From: Acanthacorydalis orientalis
Taxonomy: Eukaryota; Arthropoda; Insecta; Megaloptera; Corydalidae
Assembly (NCBI GenBank): GCA_034766995.1
Contig: CM068320.1
Location: 20,408,312 to 20,472,311, forward strand
Reading direction: 5' to 3'
Length of the DNA: 64,000 bases
Below the pieces are notes generated by a model that saw only the letters and a program-made list of their open reading frames with translations, had not been told where the DNA came from and searched no databases. Both the position numbers and the translations under genes were made by a program. This document shows positions 41,131 through 53,922 of the stretch, one piece after another (position 1 is the stretch's first letter; every line of letters starts with the position of its first letter).

Positions 41131-41470
41131 GTTTTAATACAAAGTGATTAATTTAAACGATATTAAAGAGTGAAACAAAATTTTAAACAATAATGTGTAT
41201 TTAAAAATTAAAATGCAATTATTTTAAACATATTTTACAATATTAAAATGAACCTGTCTTTAATTTTATGCCATTTAGGTATAAATTAAAATTGAGAATT
41301 AAAGTAAGATTGACTGAAAACGGTTTTGTATAATATTTAGTTTCTATTTCAATGCGAGACTTTCAAGTAAATTAGTAATTATTATATCATTATTGTTTAT
41401 TGAATGAATAATATTACAAATAAAATTTTATATTTGAATGATTCTGTTTGAAAATTTAAATGATATATAC

Positions 41471-43330
41471 AGCACCTTGCCAAATTATTACATATTATTA
41501 CACTCATTGTCTTAAATCATTCGTTTGATATTATTTTCTTTTTTATTTCGAACATTGTTGATGGGATGATTATTTTTTAACTCATTCCTTATTCTCTGTT
41601 ATATTAGTAATATCTGCAATAAATATTTATATATGGCAACACCGTAAGTGTCAATAATTAGCTGTAAAATTCGTGCACGTGGTTTTAACGGACTTCAAAC
41701 ATGTGTTGCACGTATTATTACAGGGTTAAATAAAATCTTTTTATCCGTATAAAACTGGTTTTATGGGAAATATTAATAATAGATAAGTTCCTTATGTAAT
41801 ATTACGTCGATTTTCATCCAATTATGCCAACTAACTTGTTAAATTTTGTACATTAATATTTTTTATGATGGGTAAACAAAGTGACTTGCCACCAAAAAAG
41901 TTAATCAAATCGCCGGCCATTTGAACGTTAAAAACATGTCACAGTATAAAAATGCTGAATGTTAGGTGTACTGCATTGTTCTGTAAAGAATATTAAGAAA
42001 AAAATGAATTATGGGATAGATTTGAACCTTAAACAAGAGTGTATATGGTCGACATCATGTTACTAAACGAAGGACTGACAGGAAAATCCGGGAAATCTGC
42101 AGTCAAAATAGAAAATTTCTTATCAAATTCTTGACTAAACAAATTCAAGATACAGGTATTAAGGTATACACACATCCTAAAGAACTGTTCAGTAACAATT
42201 AGCTGAAAAAGGCCTGTTAGCCAGAAAATCTGCTCAGAAACCTAAACTCACACCAACCATAATCAAGAAACATCTCTAATGGACAAAAAAGTATCAAAAT
42301 TTCACGACTAATGATTGGGAAAAGATAATTTGCAATTAAATAGTTCTTTAACATTAATTTTTAATCAAAGTTTTGAAACAACATGTTTTTATTGTTTTTG
42401 TTTCTCAGGAGTGTTTTTCCGACGAGACGGTTTTTCAAGTTATGACTAAAAAATCCAAATTTGTAAGATGAATGGTAGCCGAAAAATTTCATCCTGACTG
42501 TCTTGTATTGTTCCTACTATTAAATATCTTCCTTCGGTCATGGTGTGGTCTGTGTTCAGTATTCAATTTTTTTTTTCAAATTGGAAAACATTTTATTGTT
42601 CATAATTTAAATACATTGCCTTGTGGGGCCGGTTTAATACTTAAAACTATGACGGTGCCTTTACCGTTTCTGGTCGTTATCCACGATTACTTAATTGCTA
42701 GTTGTATGATGTGCTATTTGAAATTTTTTGATTGTCTTTAAATGTCTGTTATGCCCGGGAAAAAAATTTTAAAAAACCGTGAATTAAATTTTCCAAAAAC
42801 CAGTAGTTGATCAGTATTAAAGGCACAAGACGTTTATACGTAATGGAAGGTACCATGAAATACGATCAATACCAGAAGGTTTTAAAAGGACAACTACCTT
42901 CATAAATGAGGGTGTGGTATAAGGAAGACAAGAGTGGTATTTTTATGCACGACGAGGTATTATGTCATAAAACTAGGGTTATACGCAAGTTTTTAGATGA
43001 AAATAATGTTGTAATTATTGACTGGTCAGGGAATTCGCCAGATATGGACACAATCGAGAACATTTAAGAGTTTATGAAGATTGAAGTTAGTAAAACTGTT
43101 CCTGTCACAAAAAGGTATATCATAAAGACTCTTATTAAAATATGGCACACTAGACTAATGATGAAAATGAAAGTAGAAAACTGTATAAGGAGTTTTTTTT
43201 CCTCCTCGTACAGAAGCACTACTGGATGCTAACAGTTTGCATACAAAATATTGATTTTTGATTGTCAATTTTTATTTTATTATATATAATAAACGTTATA
43301 ATATGCAAAAAAATTTTTTTATTTCATAAT
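41471..43330 (+). mobile_element. Degenerate Tc1-type transposon
   Basis: The left end near 41471 (CAGCACCTTGCCAAATTATT) looks like a Tc1-type terminus; the right end is too decayed to place exactly. A Tc1-like transposase relic fills the middle. The outer limits are estimates. Confidence 0.7.
41868..43195 (+). pseudogene. Dead Tc1-family (DD34E) transposase
   Basis: Starts with MGKQSDLPPKK. An HTH-like segment with RRTDRKIREICSQNRK follows, then VFFSDETVF-like text with the first catalytic Asp codon at 42421. Next come MVWSVFS, GTMKYDQYQK and MHDEVLCHKTRVI (second Asp codon 42951), and IIDWSGNSPDMDTIEN (Glu codon 43056). Thirty-four residues separate the second Asp from the Glu, which defines the Tc1 DD34E group. 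Several stops (near 42467 and 43065, for example) and frameshifts break it. About 270 bases of unrelated-looking sequence (about 42560-42825) interrupt the homology between MVWSVFS and GTMKYDQ. It was once a cut-and-paste enzyme and is now inactive. Confidence 0.75.
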
Positions 43331-43439
43331 ACACAATATATGCAATTGTTAAAAAAATCTTGACAAAAGTTAGATTTATATCGAGTTTTCACATTCAAAA
43401 CGAACAAATCATTGATTTTTTTGACTGGATCTAATAATC

Positions 43440-43600
43440 TGATAAGGTACTGTCATCATCAACAGCAGCATTTATTAATCCACTACTGGATAAATGCCTC
43501 TTCCATGATTTTTCATTTTGTACGATTGAATACCTCTCTTTTCCACTGATTTCAAATAAAATTTTTAATTTCATGGTACTGTATATATATATATATATAT
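43440..43600 (-). mobile_element. RTE-like LINE 3'-tail relic, reverse orientation
   Basis: On the minus strand CATGGAAGAGGCATTTATCC followed by AGTAGTGGATT matches the tail seen at 7.78 kb. Here about 160 bases are left. GATGATGACAG follows on the same strand, like the short repeats that end such LINEs. Confidence 0.45.
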
Positions 43601-43639
43601 CTATATACAAAAAGAGCACATCCGGTTTAATAATAAACT

Positions 43640-43985
43640 AACACATTTGACAAATAAAAAAAATCAGAGAATAAATATCGTAGCCACACAGTCAATTTAT
43701 TCATGTAGGCAATATTTTAAGAATCCTATTCGAAGGCGTGATCATAATCAAGATAAAATTCGACAGAAGCCGAACTTGACTTTATATGATATCTTTGGCG
43801 AGACAGGTTTTGGGTCAGTTTCTGGCGTTTGGGAGACGATCCAAACATGCAACAGGTGCTTCCATCGGTATCGGGCGAATGCCAGATGTCGCACGTGTGC
43901 ATCACTTCTTTCGTTTGTCACGGCAGCATTAGCAATTTCAGTCTGCATACGCAGCGAAATTTTCATTGCCTTACTAAATTAAATA
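43640..43985. promoter_or_regulatory. Candidate distal enhancer island with CAGGTG
   Basis: A GC-richer non-repetitive block. It holds CAGGTG at 43853-43858, a CACGTG near 43896 and ATCTTTGG near 43791. Overlapping frames on both strands carry no domain. Regulatory role inferred. Confidence 0.35.
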
Positions 43986-44520
43986 TACTTACAGAAATAT
44001 GTAAAAAATTATATATATATATATACAACATTAATTTAGTGTATAACAGAAGATTGAGCTATAAACGCGGATACATGAATATTTTAATTATAAATAGATA
44101 ATACATGCAGTGTAAAGAACATTAAAGGGACGAATTGTTATAAAAATAAATTAAAATTCGAATATATAAAATATCTATACCTATTCGCATAAATTATGAA
44201 TAATATCTGAAAAAGATTTTGACCTTAACAAGTGCTTTAAAAATAATAATAAACAATTTTAAAGCGGCACACAGAATATCATTAGAACATATGAAAGTAG
44301 ACAAATAATACAAAAATACATACACATCAATTAGTTTAGATTCCAATATACTTCGAATGGTTTACACTGTACTAATAGAGCCACGTTTTCTAAACAATAA
44401 ATTAATGTTGGTGGACATCAATAATAATATGAAAAACAATCAGAAGGAAGGAGTGGATTGATTTTTAATAATTTTTGGCTAATGGAGATGCGTTAAAGAA
44501 ATATATTTAAATATAAAAAT

Positions 44521-44584
<64 letters not shown>

Positions 44585-45437
44585 ATTCGGTTTTTTTTTA
44601 AAAATAGATTTTTATGGTTTTAGTGCCCTGAAGATGATGGCATAGCTGTCGATATTACACATAATTACACATGTTATATTGACATTAAATATCTCACACA
44701 TTAAAATGTAATTGAAATAAATTAGTAGATCTAATAATTGTGAAACACGATTACATAGAACATATTATGGAGTATTAGTAAATACGATCATTGGAATGGT
44801 ATTTGATGAAATCAATCATTATTTTCTTAATAATAATAATACACAATTAATCTAAACGTAGAAGTACATCACTCGTTTATTATAATCTCAACTTGACATG
44901 AATAATTATAGAAAAGGAAGTTCGCCATAGTAATGTTTTTCACTTGACTGAAATTGTAATTACTATTGTCTTAAAAAAATGAACGTATTCAAAATAAAAA
45001 AAAAACCTTAATTGAAATTGTTAAGCTTAGTTGAACACAACTTTATAAAATTTAGATAGTGTTAGACTGAAAAGTCTACTTTACAGAGGACATCTTTTTA
45101 TGAATCTAATATTCTACAGTTTAATCGAAAAACGAAAAACATTTAATCGAAATATTCTACACTGAATTAATTTCAATACCGTAACACTATTCAAATTTTT
45201 TGTTTTTAATTTTTGAAGAATTACCGAATTCTATTTCATTATTATAAGTATTTTTTATTGATATTTAATTATGTTAAAATGAACAACTTCTTTCAATTTA
45301 AGGAAATGTTTTATAATACATAAAAAGTATTTTCCTTATACATCACCGTTTTTAATTTTAAAACCTCTCTCCTATTTAATATTTGAATATTATATAGTCT
45401 AGATTAGTAACTAAACAGATGTAACTGTTGCATCACA
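43986..45437. other. AT-rich intergenic DNA
   Basis: Holds (TA)n at 44010-44025 and 44518-44581 and a reverse copy of the interspersed motif at about 44610-44670. No gene seen. Confidence 0.6.
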
Positions 45438-45440
45438 CAA

Positions 45441-45526
<86 letters not shown>

Positions 45527-45571
45527 ACGTGTATTAGTAATATGTGTGTGTTTTATAAAGACGATTTTATA

Positions 45572-45631
<60 letters not shown>
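45438..45631. repeat. (CA)n-(TA)n-(TG)n and (TA)n compound microsatellite
   Basis: (CA)n, (TA)n and (TG)n in that order make a palindromic block at 45438-45527. A second (TA)n lies at 45577-45631. Confidence 0.9.
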
Positions 45632-45639
<8 letters not shown>

Positions 45640-45654
45640 ATTATAATAAATCAG

Positions 45655-45845
45655 ATTACACTGAACGAAGATCGTCTACCAAAAATCGCGAGAGATGGAA
45701 TACCTCAAGGAAGAAGACCTCCAAAACGGTGACCGAAAGTTTTGCCTCTTCATCTATAGTCAGCATCACAATGAGACCATACTAATTGAAAAACAGACCA
45801 AGTTTACTAACGAGGAAGAAGAAGATTACACATAACTCTTAATAA
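45655..45845 (+). mobile_element. Possible RTE-like LINE tail relic
   Basis: One frame reads RLPKIARDGIPQGRRPPKR and a shifted frame reads ENRPSLLTRKKK-like text. It ends in a GAAGAAGAAGA run. This resembles the C-terminal end and tail of RTE-type LINEs. Stops and frame changes are present. Confidence 0.35.
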
Positions 45846-45899
45846 AATTTTATAATTTATAATTAACTGATTAATAATAAAATAGAATTTGAGGACTGC

Positions 45900-46852
45900 C
45901 AATTTTAAATGCAGAGCTCCTTGGAATGACAGGAGACGTCATACCGACCACCTACCAGTTTGGTAAACGGGGGAGGGTGACGATACCGTTGCACGAGGAG
46001 TGATCCGATAAGAGGGACAGCTTACCCGGCCATAGGGACGTCTGGTATACAGATGGTTCCAGGACGGGGGGCGGTTTGGAGCGGGATATTACTGTCGCAG
46101 GGACGGGAGGGGTACATTTATCCCTCTTGGACTGTATGCTACAGTGTTCCAATCCGAGATCACTGCTATTCTGGGATGCGTCTAGAGACAAGAAGAACTC
46201 GGAGTCAGGAGTAGATGGATCACTATCTGCTCGGATAGTCAGGCAGCACTGAGAGCACTTGTTTCCCATGTCACCACTTCAAGGTTGGTTTTGGAATGCA
46301 AGATAGCTCTCGGCAGACTGACTTTCCAGAACGAGGTTCACCTTCTGTGGGTACCGGGTCATACCGGAGATGCTGTGCCAAGGGCGCCATTTGGAAGTGG
46401 GTCGAGTCAGAACACTCAGAATGGTGGCTAAAGATTGACGGTTGCCGTCAATCCAGGGTACTCTTAGGCCAGGCTCCAAATAAGAACTGGACCAAGAGAA
46501 TCTATACAAGTGGCAGATCCTTCTCCCGGCTTCTGGTGCGAATTGTCACAGGACACGGGAGACTAAGCTACCACGAACATATACAAGGCCGAAGTACGGA
46601 CGGGTAGTGTAGATGGTGTGTGGGGGGAGGCAACGAGACCACCATTAACCTCATCGCGGAATGTCCGGCATGGGTCAATTTAAGGCGACGATGGTTTGGG
46701 GAGTTTCTCATCACCGCAGCCGAACTAAGGTCTATAAACTCGGGCAGTCTGATAGGCTTCTGGAAGGAAGCGAGACTTCCCGAGTAGTTTTGATCAAGCC
46801 GAGGGAAGGCATAATGGACCTCGAGTCTAAGTGTCGGGAGGCAAGATAGCTT
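45900..46852 (+). mobile_element. 5'-truncated R1/Jockey-type non-LTR retrotransposon
   Basis: A GC-rich fragment with only the 3' end of ORF2. It covers a connector, the RNase H domain and a C-terminal zinc-knuckle-like region, ending in a poly-C run before (CT)n-(TA)n. The loss of the 5' end is usual for target-primed insertion. Its base composition is foreign to its surroundings. Confidence 0.75.
45920..46852 (+). pseudogene. RNase H and C-terminal part of a non-LTR reverse-transcriptase polyprotein
   Basis: WYTDGSRTGG carries the first catalytic Asp (codon 46052). Glu (46156), the Asp of CSDSQAALRAL (46234) and the His of LLWVPGHTG (46360) complete the D-E-D-H set. There is a frameshift between 46052 and 46156 and an in-frame stop shortly after the Glu. 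Downstream is GHGRLSYHEH, then CRWC (46608-46619) and IAECPAW, where the usual His of the C-C-H-C knuckle appears to be Asn. Opposite-strand frames here are shadows. The copy is dead. Confidence 0.7.
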
Positions 46853-46906
46853 CCCCCCCCCCCTCAAACATAATCTAGTCTCTCTCTCTCTCTCTATATA
46901 TATATG

Positions 46907-46964
<58 letters not shown>

Positions 46965-48406
46965 CATATATACTACTAGAACTGAAATCCATTCAATATA
47001 ATACAGTCGTAAATTTCAGCAAAGTGAACAACCCTATTAACATTCGCATCATAAATATTAAATAAAATTAGATTAACTGTAACGAAATCATTATATGTTA
47101 AAACAATACACTCATTAACAACTATTACCGATTATATAGCTACCTTATCTAACTACTACGCATTGATTTTTTCTCTTAGTACTTCAATTAATTGATGTAA
47201 AGATAATCTGGTATCTAAAACGAGTGATCTTTATCGAGAAGATACAACTATCAATTATGGTAAAGAGTGAATAAATTACGCGTAAGTGTTTAAACTATAT
47301 GAAACAGTTATTGAGTCGAGCTGGTATTGATTAAGATTATCATTTAGATAAAAACTCGAGATAAAGATATCGGTGTAAATTAGCTTCGTGTTAATTTCAA
47401 GTCGTGTCAATATCGGCTAACAAATGTACAAATGAACAATCGTATTAACTGTTCTATGAGCAATAACTTGTATTTTTATTTTATTTATTATACTGGCCGA
47501 TGAATATTTTTATTATATATATATATATATATATATACTTGAATGTATGGAATTAAAAATAATCTAGAGGAAAGTCAACTATTTGTACAATATGTAATTA
47601 TAAAATACAGTTATTTAAACTTTATATGAATGTAAATTAATTATCAATGAATATTATTAATAAGTAAATATATGTTTTGTTAAATATTACTTTGCGTTTG
47701 AAAAATTACTATCTACAACCTACGAGTATTATGATTCGTAACCAAGTAAAAAGGTATATTCTAAGTTAAATTCTTCTAGCTATGAAGATATAGTTTTAGT
47801 TAAATAGTAGAGTATGTAAGATATCTGAAAAAGTTATAATGTTACAATGATTTTTTTAATCAATTACCTATAATCTAAAAAACATTTCAAATATTATATT
47901 TTTTTCTAATTAGACATTAAGATTTTAACTTAACAATGTTTTATGAATGACATTAATGTTATGGTAATATAACTTAGAAATTGTATATTATTTATATATA
48001 TATATATATATACACATGCATTTGTAGTAAATATATGGGTAAGTTGGAAAATAAATTGTTTTCCAAACTCTAAAAGTTCATTTATAAAAAAAGTAAAATG
48101 TATTTTTGTTTCTATTGAGAGTGTAATTACTTCTTCATTACTTGGAAATTTATATGAAGTATCGGATAATATTATTGACTATTTTTCCTTATAATTTGAC
48201 TTCCCTACTTATGTTTATAGTAGTATGAGCTCTTAAAATATATAAAATATATTTTCAAATGAAACAAATTTATATTTTTTTCTTTTTTATACCCCATTGT
48301 ATGTCCTGTCAGGAGATGTTAGGCTGGAGCACAAATATATATATATAGTACTGAAACTAATGTTTTTTTAAGAATAATATTATTTATATTATTTATAGAA
48401 AAGCAC
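46853..48406. other. AT-rich intergenic DNA
   Basis: Begins with (CT)n-(TA)n (46880-46960). It also holds (TA)n at 47514-47536 and 47997-48011. A TCCTGTCAGGA palindrome lies near 48304. No gene seen. Confidence 0.6.
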
Positions 48407-48880
48407 TATCAATATTTCTCATGAGAAAGTGATTCACTGTATGAGAAAATTACAGGTTATATTTTTTTTATTTAACTTATTGTTAGTCATGCTTGGAATT
48501 TTGAATTGAAGGACTTACGTTTCTCAAATATCCTGCACATCTTACAATTTTATAGGATGCATGTAGGTTGAAGCATGTTCGTGACTTCTGTGGAAGTTGT
48601 TTTCACGATTTAGATCAATAAATATCCAGAATAGCAACAAAGTAATGCACTTTTTTTCAAGTGTATATACACACACACATTCACCCACACACGTACTCAC
48701 ACACACATGCATACACACATACATACATACATGCATCCCATAAAATTGTAAGATGTGCAGGATATTTGAGAAACGTAAGCCCTTCAATTCAAAATTCCAA
48801 ACATTACTAACAATAAGTTAAATAAAAAAATATAAGCTATAATTGTCTAATTCATAGAATCACTTTCTCATAAGAAATTT

Positions 48881-48885
<5 letters not shown>
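48407..48885. repeat. Large inverted repeat with arms of about 157 bp
   Basis: The left arm (about 48407-48566) and right arm (about 48725-48885) are reverse complements at roughly 90 percent. Shared stretches include TTTAACTTATTGTTAGT, GGAATTTTGAATTGAAGG and CTCAAATATCCTGCACATCT. The spacer holds a short unique part and TACA/CACA repeats. The outer right edge meets a (TA)n tract (48883-48916). This is a fold-back element or a source of hairpin RNA. Confidence 0.85.
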
Positions 48886-48916
<31 letters not shown>

Positions 48917-48923
<7 letters not shown>

Positions 48924-49589
48924 TATTGTAGTGTTGACGTAGCAATACATTTCTGCTTTATTTTTAAAAATTTTACTTAAATATGTTTATATTTTCAATA
49001 CTTTATTTTAATAAAATTGCATTCCTTTGTGCAAATATTATTAAAGAAGATTTTGTCATACTGAATGGGAAATTTAAGAGGAGCTTAAATAAGTATTTTA
49101 ATTTGAAAATATTGGAATTGTATACCTAAACACATTTCATCCGTTATTCTGGATACATGATCATTTAAATCTGTATAACAGATTTAATGATATATATATA
49201 TATATATACATCCATATAAATAAGCAAATAGATACGTCACTACAACTTTGTAAATTTTGTTGTAGTTTCAATAGTTCATATGTTAAATAATGTTTATAGT
49301 ATATTGATTTGTATTTTTTTATTTAATGATTTAAATTCAGCTAATTAAATTGGAATTCCATTATAAAAATAGATTCATTTAAATATTTTATTCGATTGTA
49401 ATCAGTTATTAGTAAGATGGACCTCATTTCTGATAGTAATAAACATTAAAAAATAATATGTTCATCTCGGTTCGAATACTTTTAATATCTTTTTCATTAA
49501 TGTAATCAATATGCAGGATATTTGATTCAGATAGAATTATTTTAGTAGTAATTTGTTTAAAAGAATTGTATTACTAAATTGATATAATA
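48917..49589. other. AT-rich intergenic DNA
   Basis: Nothing recognised beyond a short (TA)n at 49191-49207. Confidence 0.6.
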
Positions 49590-50412
49590 TTAACCGTTTG
49601 CACTCCGTACAATTTTTGATACTATCGACCAGCAACTTTGGCACTTTTTTGCAATGAAGCTTTGGAAAAAGGGAAGTTTTGTTTTGAAAACAAAAAATTA
49701 CAAGTGCTTATGAATTTATTAATTTGTGTATATGGTTTGTTGTAATGTAAATAAAGCTCGAATTTTACATTTTGAAATTCGTACCCCTAGAAAAAGTATC
49801 CCATGTACATTCTGGGTTGATTTAGACACGTGTCGCAGTAACCAATCGTTTGGCATCTCTCACCCATTTCCTTTTTCTTGGAACATACAAAAAAAATCCC
49901 TCTTTTCATCTTTTTTCCGGATTCCATCATTTCAAACCATCCCTCATATCCACTTCCTGAAACACGACTCTCCTTTCCAAAACCGGTTTAAAAGCCACGG
50001 CTAAGACCCCGGATCTAACCTCAACTTCCATCCAATGCACAGTAATACGGCGTTGAAATGTAAAAACTCATCACAATAAAATTCTTTTTGATTTTGATTT
50101 CATCTTCTCTCACTATGTGAAGCTTTCCATTTCATTTAGTTTCAGAGGTGGAAGTAGAAGTTCTTATTCTCTCCTGGCAAAAATTTCCTGTTATTTGATC
50201 AATAAAGAGTTTTCGATATTTCAAGTGTATCAATAAAGTCTCGTTTATGATATATTTTACAGTTTTATAGAGAATGTATGAATTGATAAAAGAAATTTCT
50301 ATTCCTCAAAAGAACAATTTCCGCCACCTCTTAATTGATTTTCTTAAAAAGCAATACCGCGCAATAATTGTGCATGTCCCCATAGCGGAATAAAAAGAGT
50401 GCAACGGGTTTA
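49590..50412. mobile_element. piggyBac-like non-autonomous element
   Basis: The left edge is TTAA followed by CCGTTTGCACTC. The right edge, on the other strand, reads CCCGTTGCACTC after TAAA, a one-base change from TTAA. TTAA targets and ends starting CC[C/G] are piggyBac features. The interior (about 815 bases) is GC-richer than its flanks and includes a pyrimidine-rich block (49850-49990). A 92-codon frame there lacks any transposase motif. Confidence 0.5.
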
Positions 50413-51914
50413 TACAGCTATAGAAAAATATTTGACTAGTTGTCGTTATATCTTAATAAAAATGAAGATATTCAATTAAAAATATCGAACTTTATCTTAA
50501 TTGATATCAACTGGATTAGGTTTAATATTATAATTATTTGGTTTTAGAAAAAAAATTGTTCGCTATATTAGTGAATACGTTAAATGTTTTTTAGAATTCC
50601 AACGTCGTATAATTTCATTTATTTACATAAGAAAATATAAACAGAAGACCATTTAATAACTTTTAAACTGTTTAATTAATAAATAATTTTTTATAGCATT
50701 AATATTACTATTAATATTTTTATAATCTGATAATATTTTTCAAAAAGTGTATATTCTAATGATATTTATTATAAAATTATAAGGAGGAGTGTTTTATGAT
50801 TATAAAACTATATTTTTTAAAAGACAATGTATATTACATTAAAGAAAATATTGTTTATTAATAATTGATTAAATATAATCTCATTAAATATTAAAATGCG
50901 TAACGCAAAGTTGTTGATTTTTTTAAATTTATGATCTACAAAAAACCGGACGCATCTAGAGCAATGTTTGATGATTATTTATTAAGTGTGATAGATTGAC
51001 AGGCAGAAATGATTGCTGTGAAAAGAATTAACTACCTTAAGAGTTATACTGTTATGATTGACTGGTTTACTTTACAGCTTCGGTTTATTTTCCAAACATT
51101 CAGTGATGACAAACGTTTAAAAGTGGCTACTAAAGAAACACTTTCAAAGTGATCTTTGAATTACATATTAATATTTATATTGACAGTTCATTCTATATAC
51201 AATAAAAAATGATTTCAATACGTGAAATATTTATAAGCGAAATTTGAATGACACATAAATGTGATAAATGTATTTTTTTATTTATTATCGACTACTTTTT
51301 TTAACATCTATAAAGAGTAACTAAACCGTTCAGATAACTGAATTGGATTATTTTAAATTAAAACTGTCATCTTTTTTGCTATAACAATTTAAATGATAGG
51401 TACAGTATAGGCTTTTTTCTTATAAATTATTTTTTTTTATTTTCAATTCTAATTTTTATATCCAGAACTGACAAGAGAAAGATAATCAATGCAAGTGTTT
51501 AATGTTTTGCCTTCTGTTATCTAATTGTTTTTATTTCTTTATTTATTATTTTTTTTTTTACTAAATATAAAATAATATTTAGTTTCCATTTGTATATATA
51601 GCATAATATATATATATATATATATCAATCACATATAAGGACAAATATATGTTGTTTGTTTAAAATTATTACAGATATCAAAATTCAATTCCGTGTTTGA
51701 AATAAATTCAAGTAGATGATAAAATAGTGTATTGGTATCTACTGTCATGTAACATATCTAAAGCGTGGGTGCTGACAAGGTAAACATGGGTGTGAAAATG
51801 ATGTATCTGTAACTTGTTTATGGAAATTTGTGATAATTCTTATAATGATTGATGGACTATAAATTGATATACTTTTTTTAGAATTTAAGTAGACTATTAC
51901 ATTTAATTCATGTA

Positions 51915-51957
<43 letters not shown>

Positions 51958-52043
51958 AAAGACCTATTTATCATTGTAAATTTGGATGACCTAATTTGTT
52001 GTTACAAGGATTGCAAATAGAAAATATATATTTATTGTAATTT

Positions 52044-52080
<37 letters not shown>

Positions 52081-53189
52081 TAATATCTTCGTATAAAGCT
52101 CTTTCATTCCAAAAATTAATAGTTGATTTGATAAGAAACAAAATACTTTTCTCATTTAAAATAAAGAAATGTTTTTTTACAATAAAAATAAATTATTGTA
52201 TCAATAAGTGTAGATATAAAAAGAAAATCCATAAATAAATTAACGTGTACCAGTTATTTTAAAGAAATATAACATTTCTTTTTAAAAAAAATAATAATTA
52301 AAACATAAAAATATCAAAGCAATGGAAGGTACTTAAGAATAATAACCTATCAAAATAATAGCTTTTCTCATTATTTTATATAATGACATTGATGATTGAC
52401 TCGAAGAACACTAGTTACAAATTTTAAAGTATTTATTACCCGTATTTAAAAAAAAAAACATTATACTCACGGTTTAATTTCAATTCTTGTAGTCATCTTG
52501 TAGTGGTATGTAAATATTTACATCTATTCAAGATCATTTTTTCGCAATATCTGTAAATTAAACATAATATTAATCATAAATATTACAAATATCCACATCA
52601 AATTTAAAGCAATTGTTATTTCAGATATTATGATTTTATTCTAAGAATTAATGTTAACTTTATGTACAGGTAGACAAAATTCTAATTAACATAAATTTTC
52701 AGTGAACAATAAATAAAACTTCAATATAAAAGTATTCATCCCTATTAAATATTTCGTTTCTATTATAATATTATTATTTAAAGCAAGAATTATGTATTTT
52801 TCAAATAATCAATTGAACTAAAACATAAATCCGACATTTTCTTACTGTAAATATATAATCTGATAATACTCGGTATTTAATATTTTAACTGTGTAATAAT
52901 TGTTTAATTTGTGGGTATGTACTTCAAATAATATGAAATATGATTCCTACGTAAACTTGCGTTTATTATTTAAATGTATGATTTCTTAGAACAAATATAA
53001 AACTGATGTTCTCAGTAACTATACAATTATATTATTATTGTAGGTGGTAAGGCAAAGTTAACTCTTTTACCTGAATACACGAATACCGTAAGAATATAAT
53101 TTATATATATATATATATATATATGTATAATTCTACTCCGAGACATTAAAATCCAGACATTATTTAATTGAGCCCAAAACAACATTTTA
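50413..53189. other. AT-rich intergenic DNA
   Basis: Holds (TA)n at 51608-51625, 51910-51947 (then TG) and 52048-52077, and 53103-53124 at its right side. No gene or repeat family recognised. Confidence 0.6.
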
Positions 53190-53660
53190 TAACACTGCAA
53201 ACCAAATAAGTAAACAGGTAAAAATAAAGGTATCGCTTGCATTACACCTGTTGCCTCATCTAATTATAAACAACTAGAGAGCGGCACGTTATTGTAGTAT
53301 ATGAAGGTCTGTATTTATAACGTACAAATACAGACTACAATAGCAACTATGAAATAGTGATCGATAATTGATGAAAATAAATAAAGCATGAAATCTGTTA
53401 AGAGATTAAAAAAAAGTTCCGAGCAAAAAGAATTCGAATTAAAGGCACCATATGGCGCTTGGCAGGTTCTGAACCCATGACCTGACATGCAAAGATCGTC
53501 AATGTTCGTACAAGATCGGAATGATAAGAGTACGGGTGTAACGAGGCGCCGGTAATGCACGAACTAGTCGATGAATGTTAGCCGAGGACAAGGCTACAAC
53601 AGGTATTCCTCCCACTACATTCTTTTATCTCGCAGCTACTTGATACAGGTACTACACTGT
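53190..53660. other. GC-richer block of unknown nature
   Basis: Includes an 81-codon minus-strand frame (53315-53560) ending in a hydrophobic stretch, with no recognised domain. GGTTCTGAACCC at 53465 is a weak tRNA B-box-like string. It may be a repeat relic or a regulatory element. Confidence 0.25.
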
Positions 53661-53863
53661 TATATCGATTCACGAATTTGAATTTTAAAACGAGACTGAA
53701 TTAATTTTGAATTACTCGGCGAGTCTGCGTTCTAAAATATGATATGTTCATAAATTGTTATTCAAAATAATAGACCAATTTTTTGAGAATTCATCGATGA
53801 TAATTTTATATTGATGAAATAAAATTATATAAAAATAAAGATTAATTTAAACCATAGTCTTGA

Positions 53864-53922
<59 letters not shown>

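Noticed and set aside
46279..46963. Minus-strand frames of 76-131 codons over the LINE fragment
   Set aside because: They lie antisense to a clear RNase H and zinc-knuckle reading on the plus strand.
49726..50004. 92-codon frame inside the piggyBac-like element
   Set aside because: Pyrimidine-rich sequence without transposase motifs; probably a chance frame.
53440..53560. Weak tRNA B-box-like string and an 81-codon minus-strand frame
   Set aside because: The stem pairs badly and the frame has no domain.
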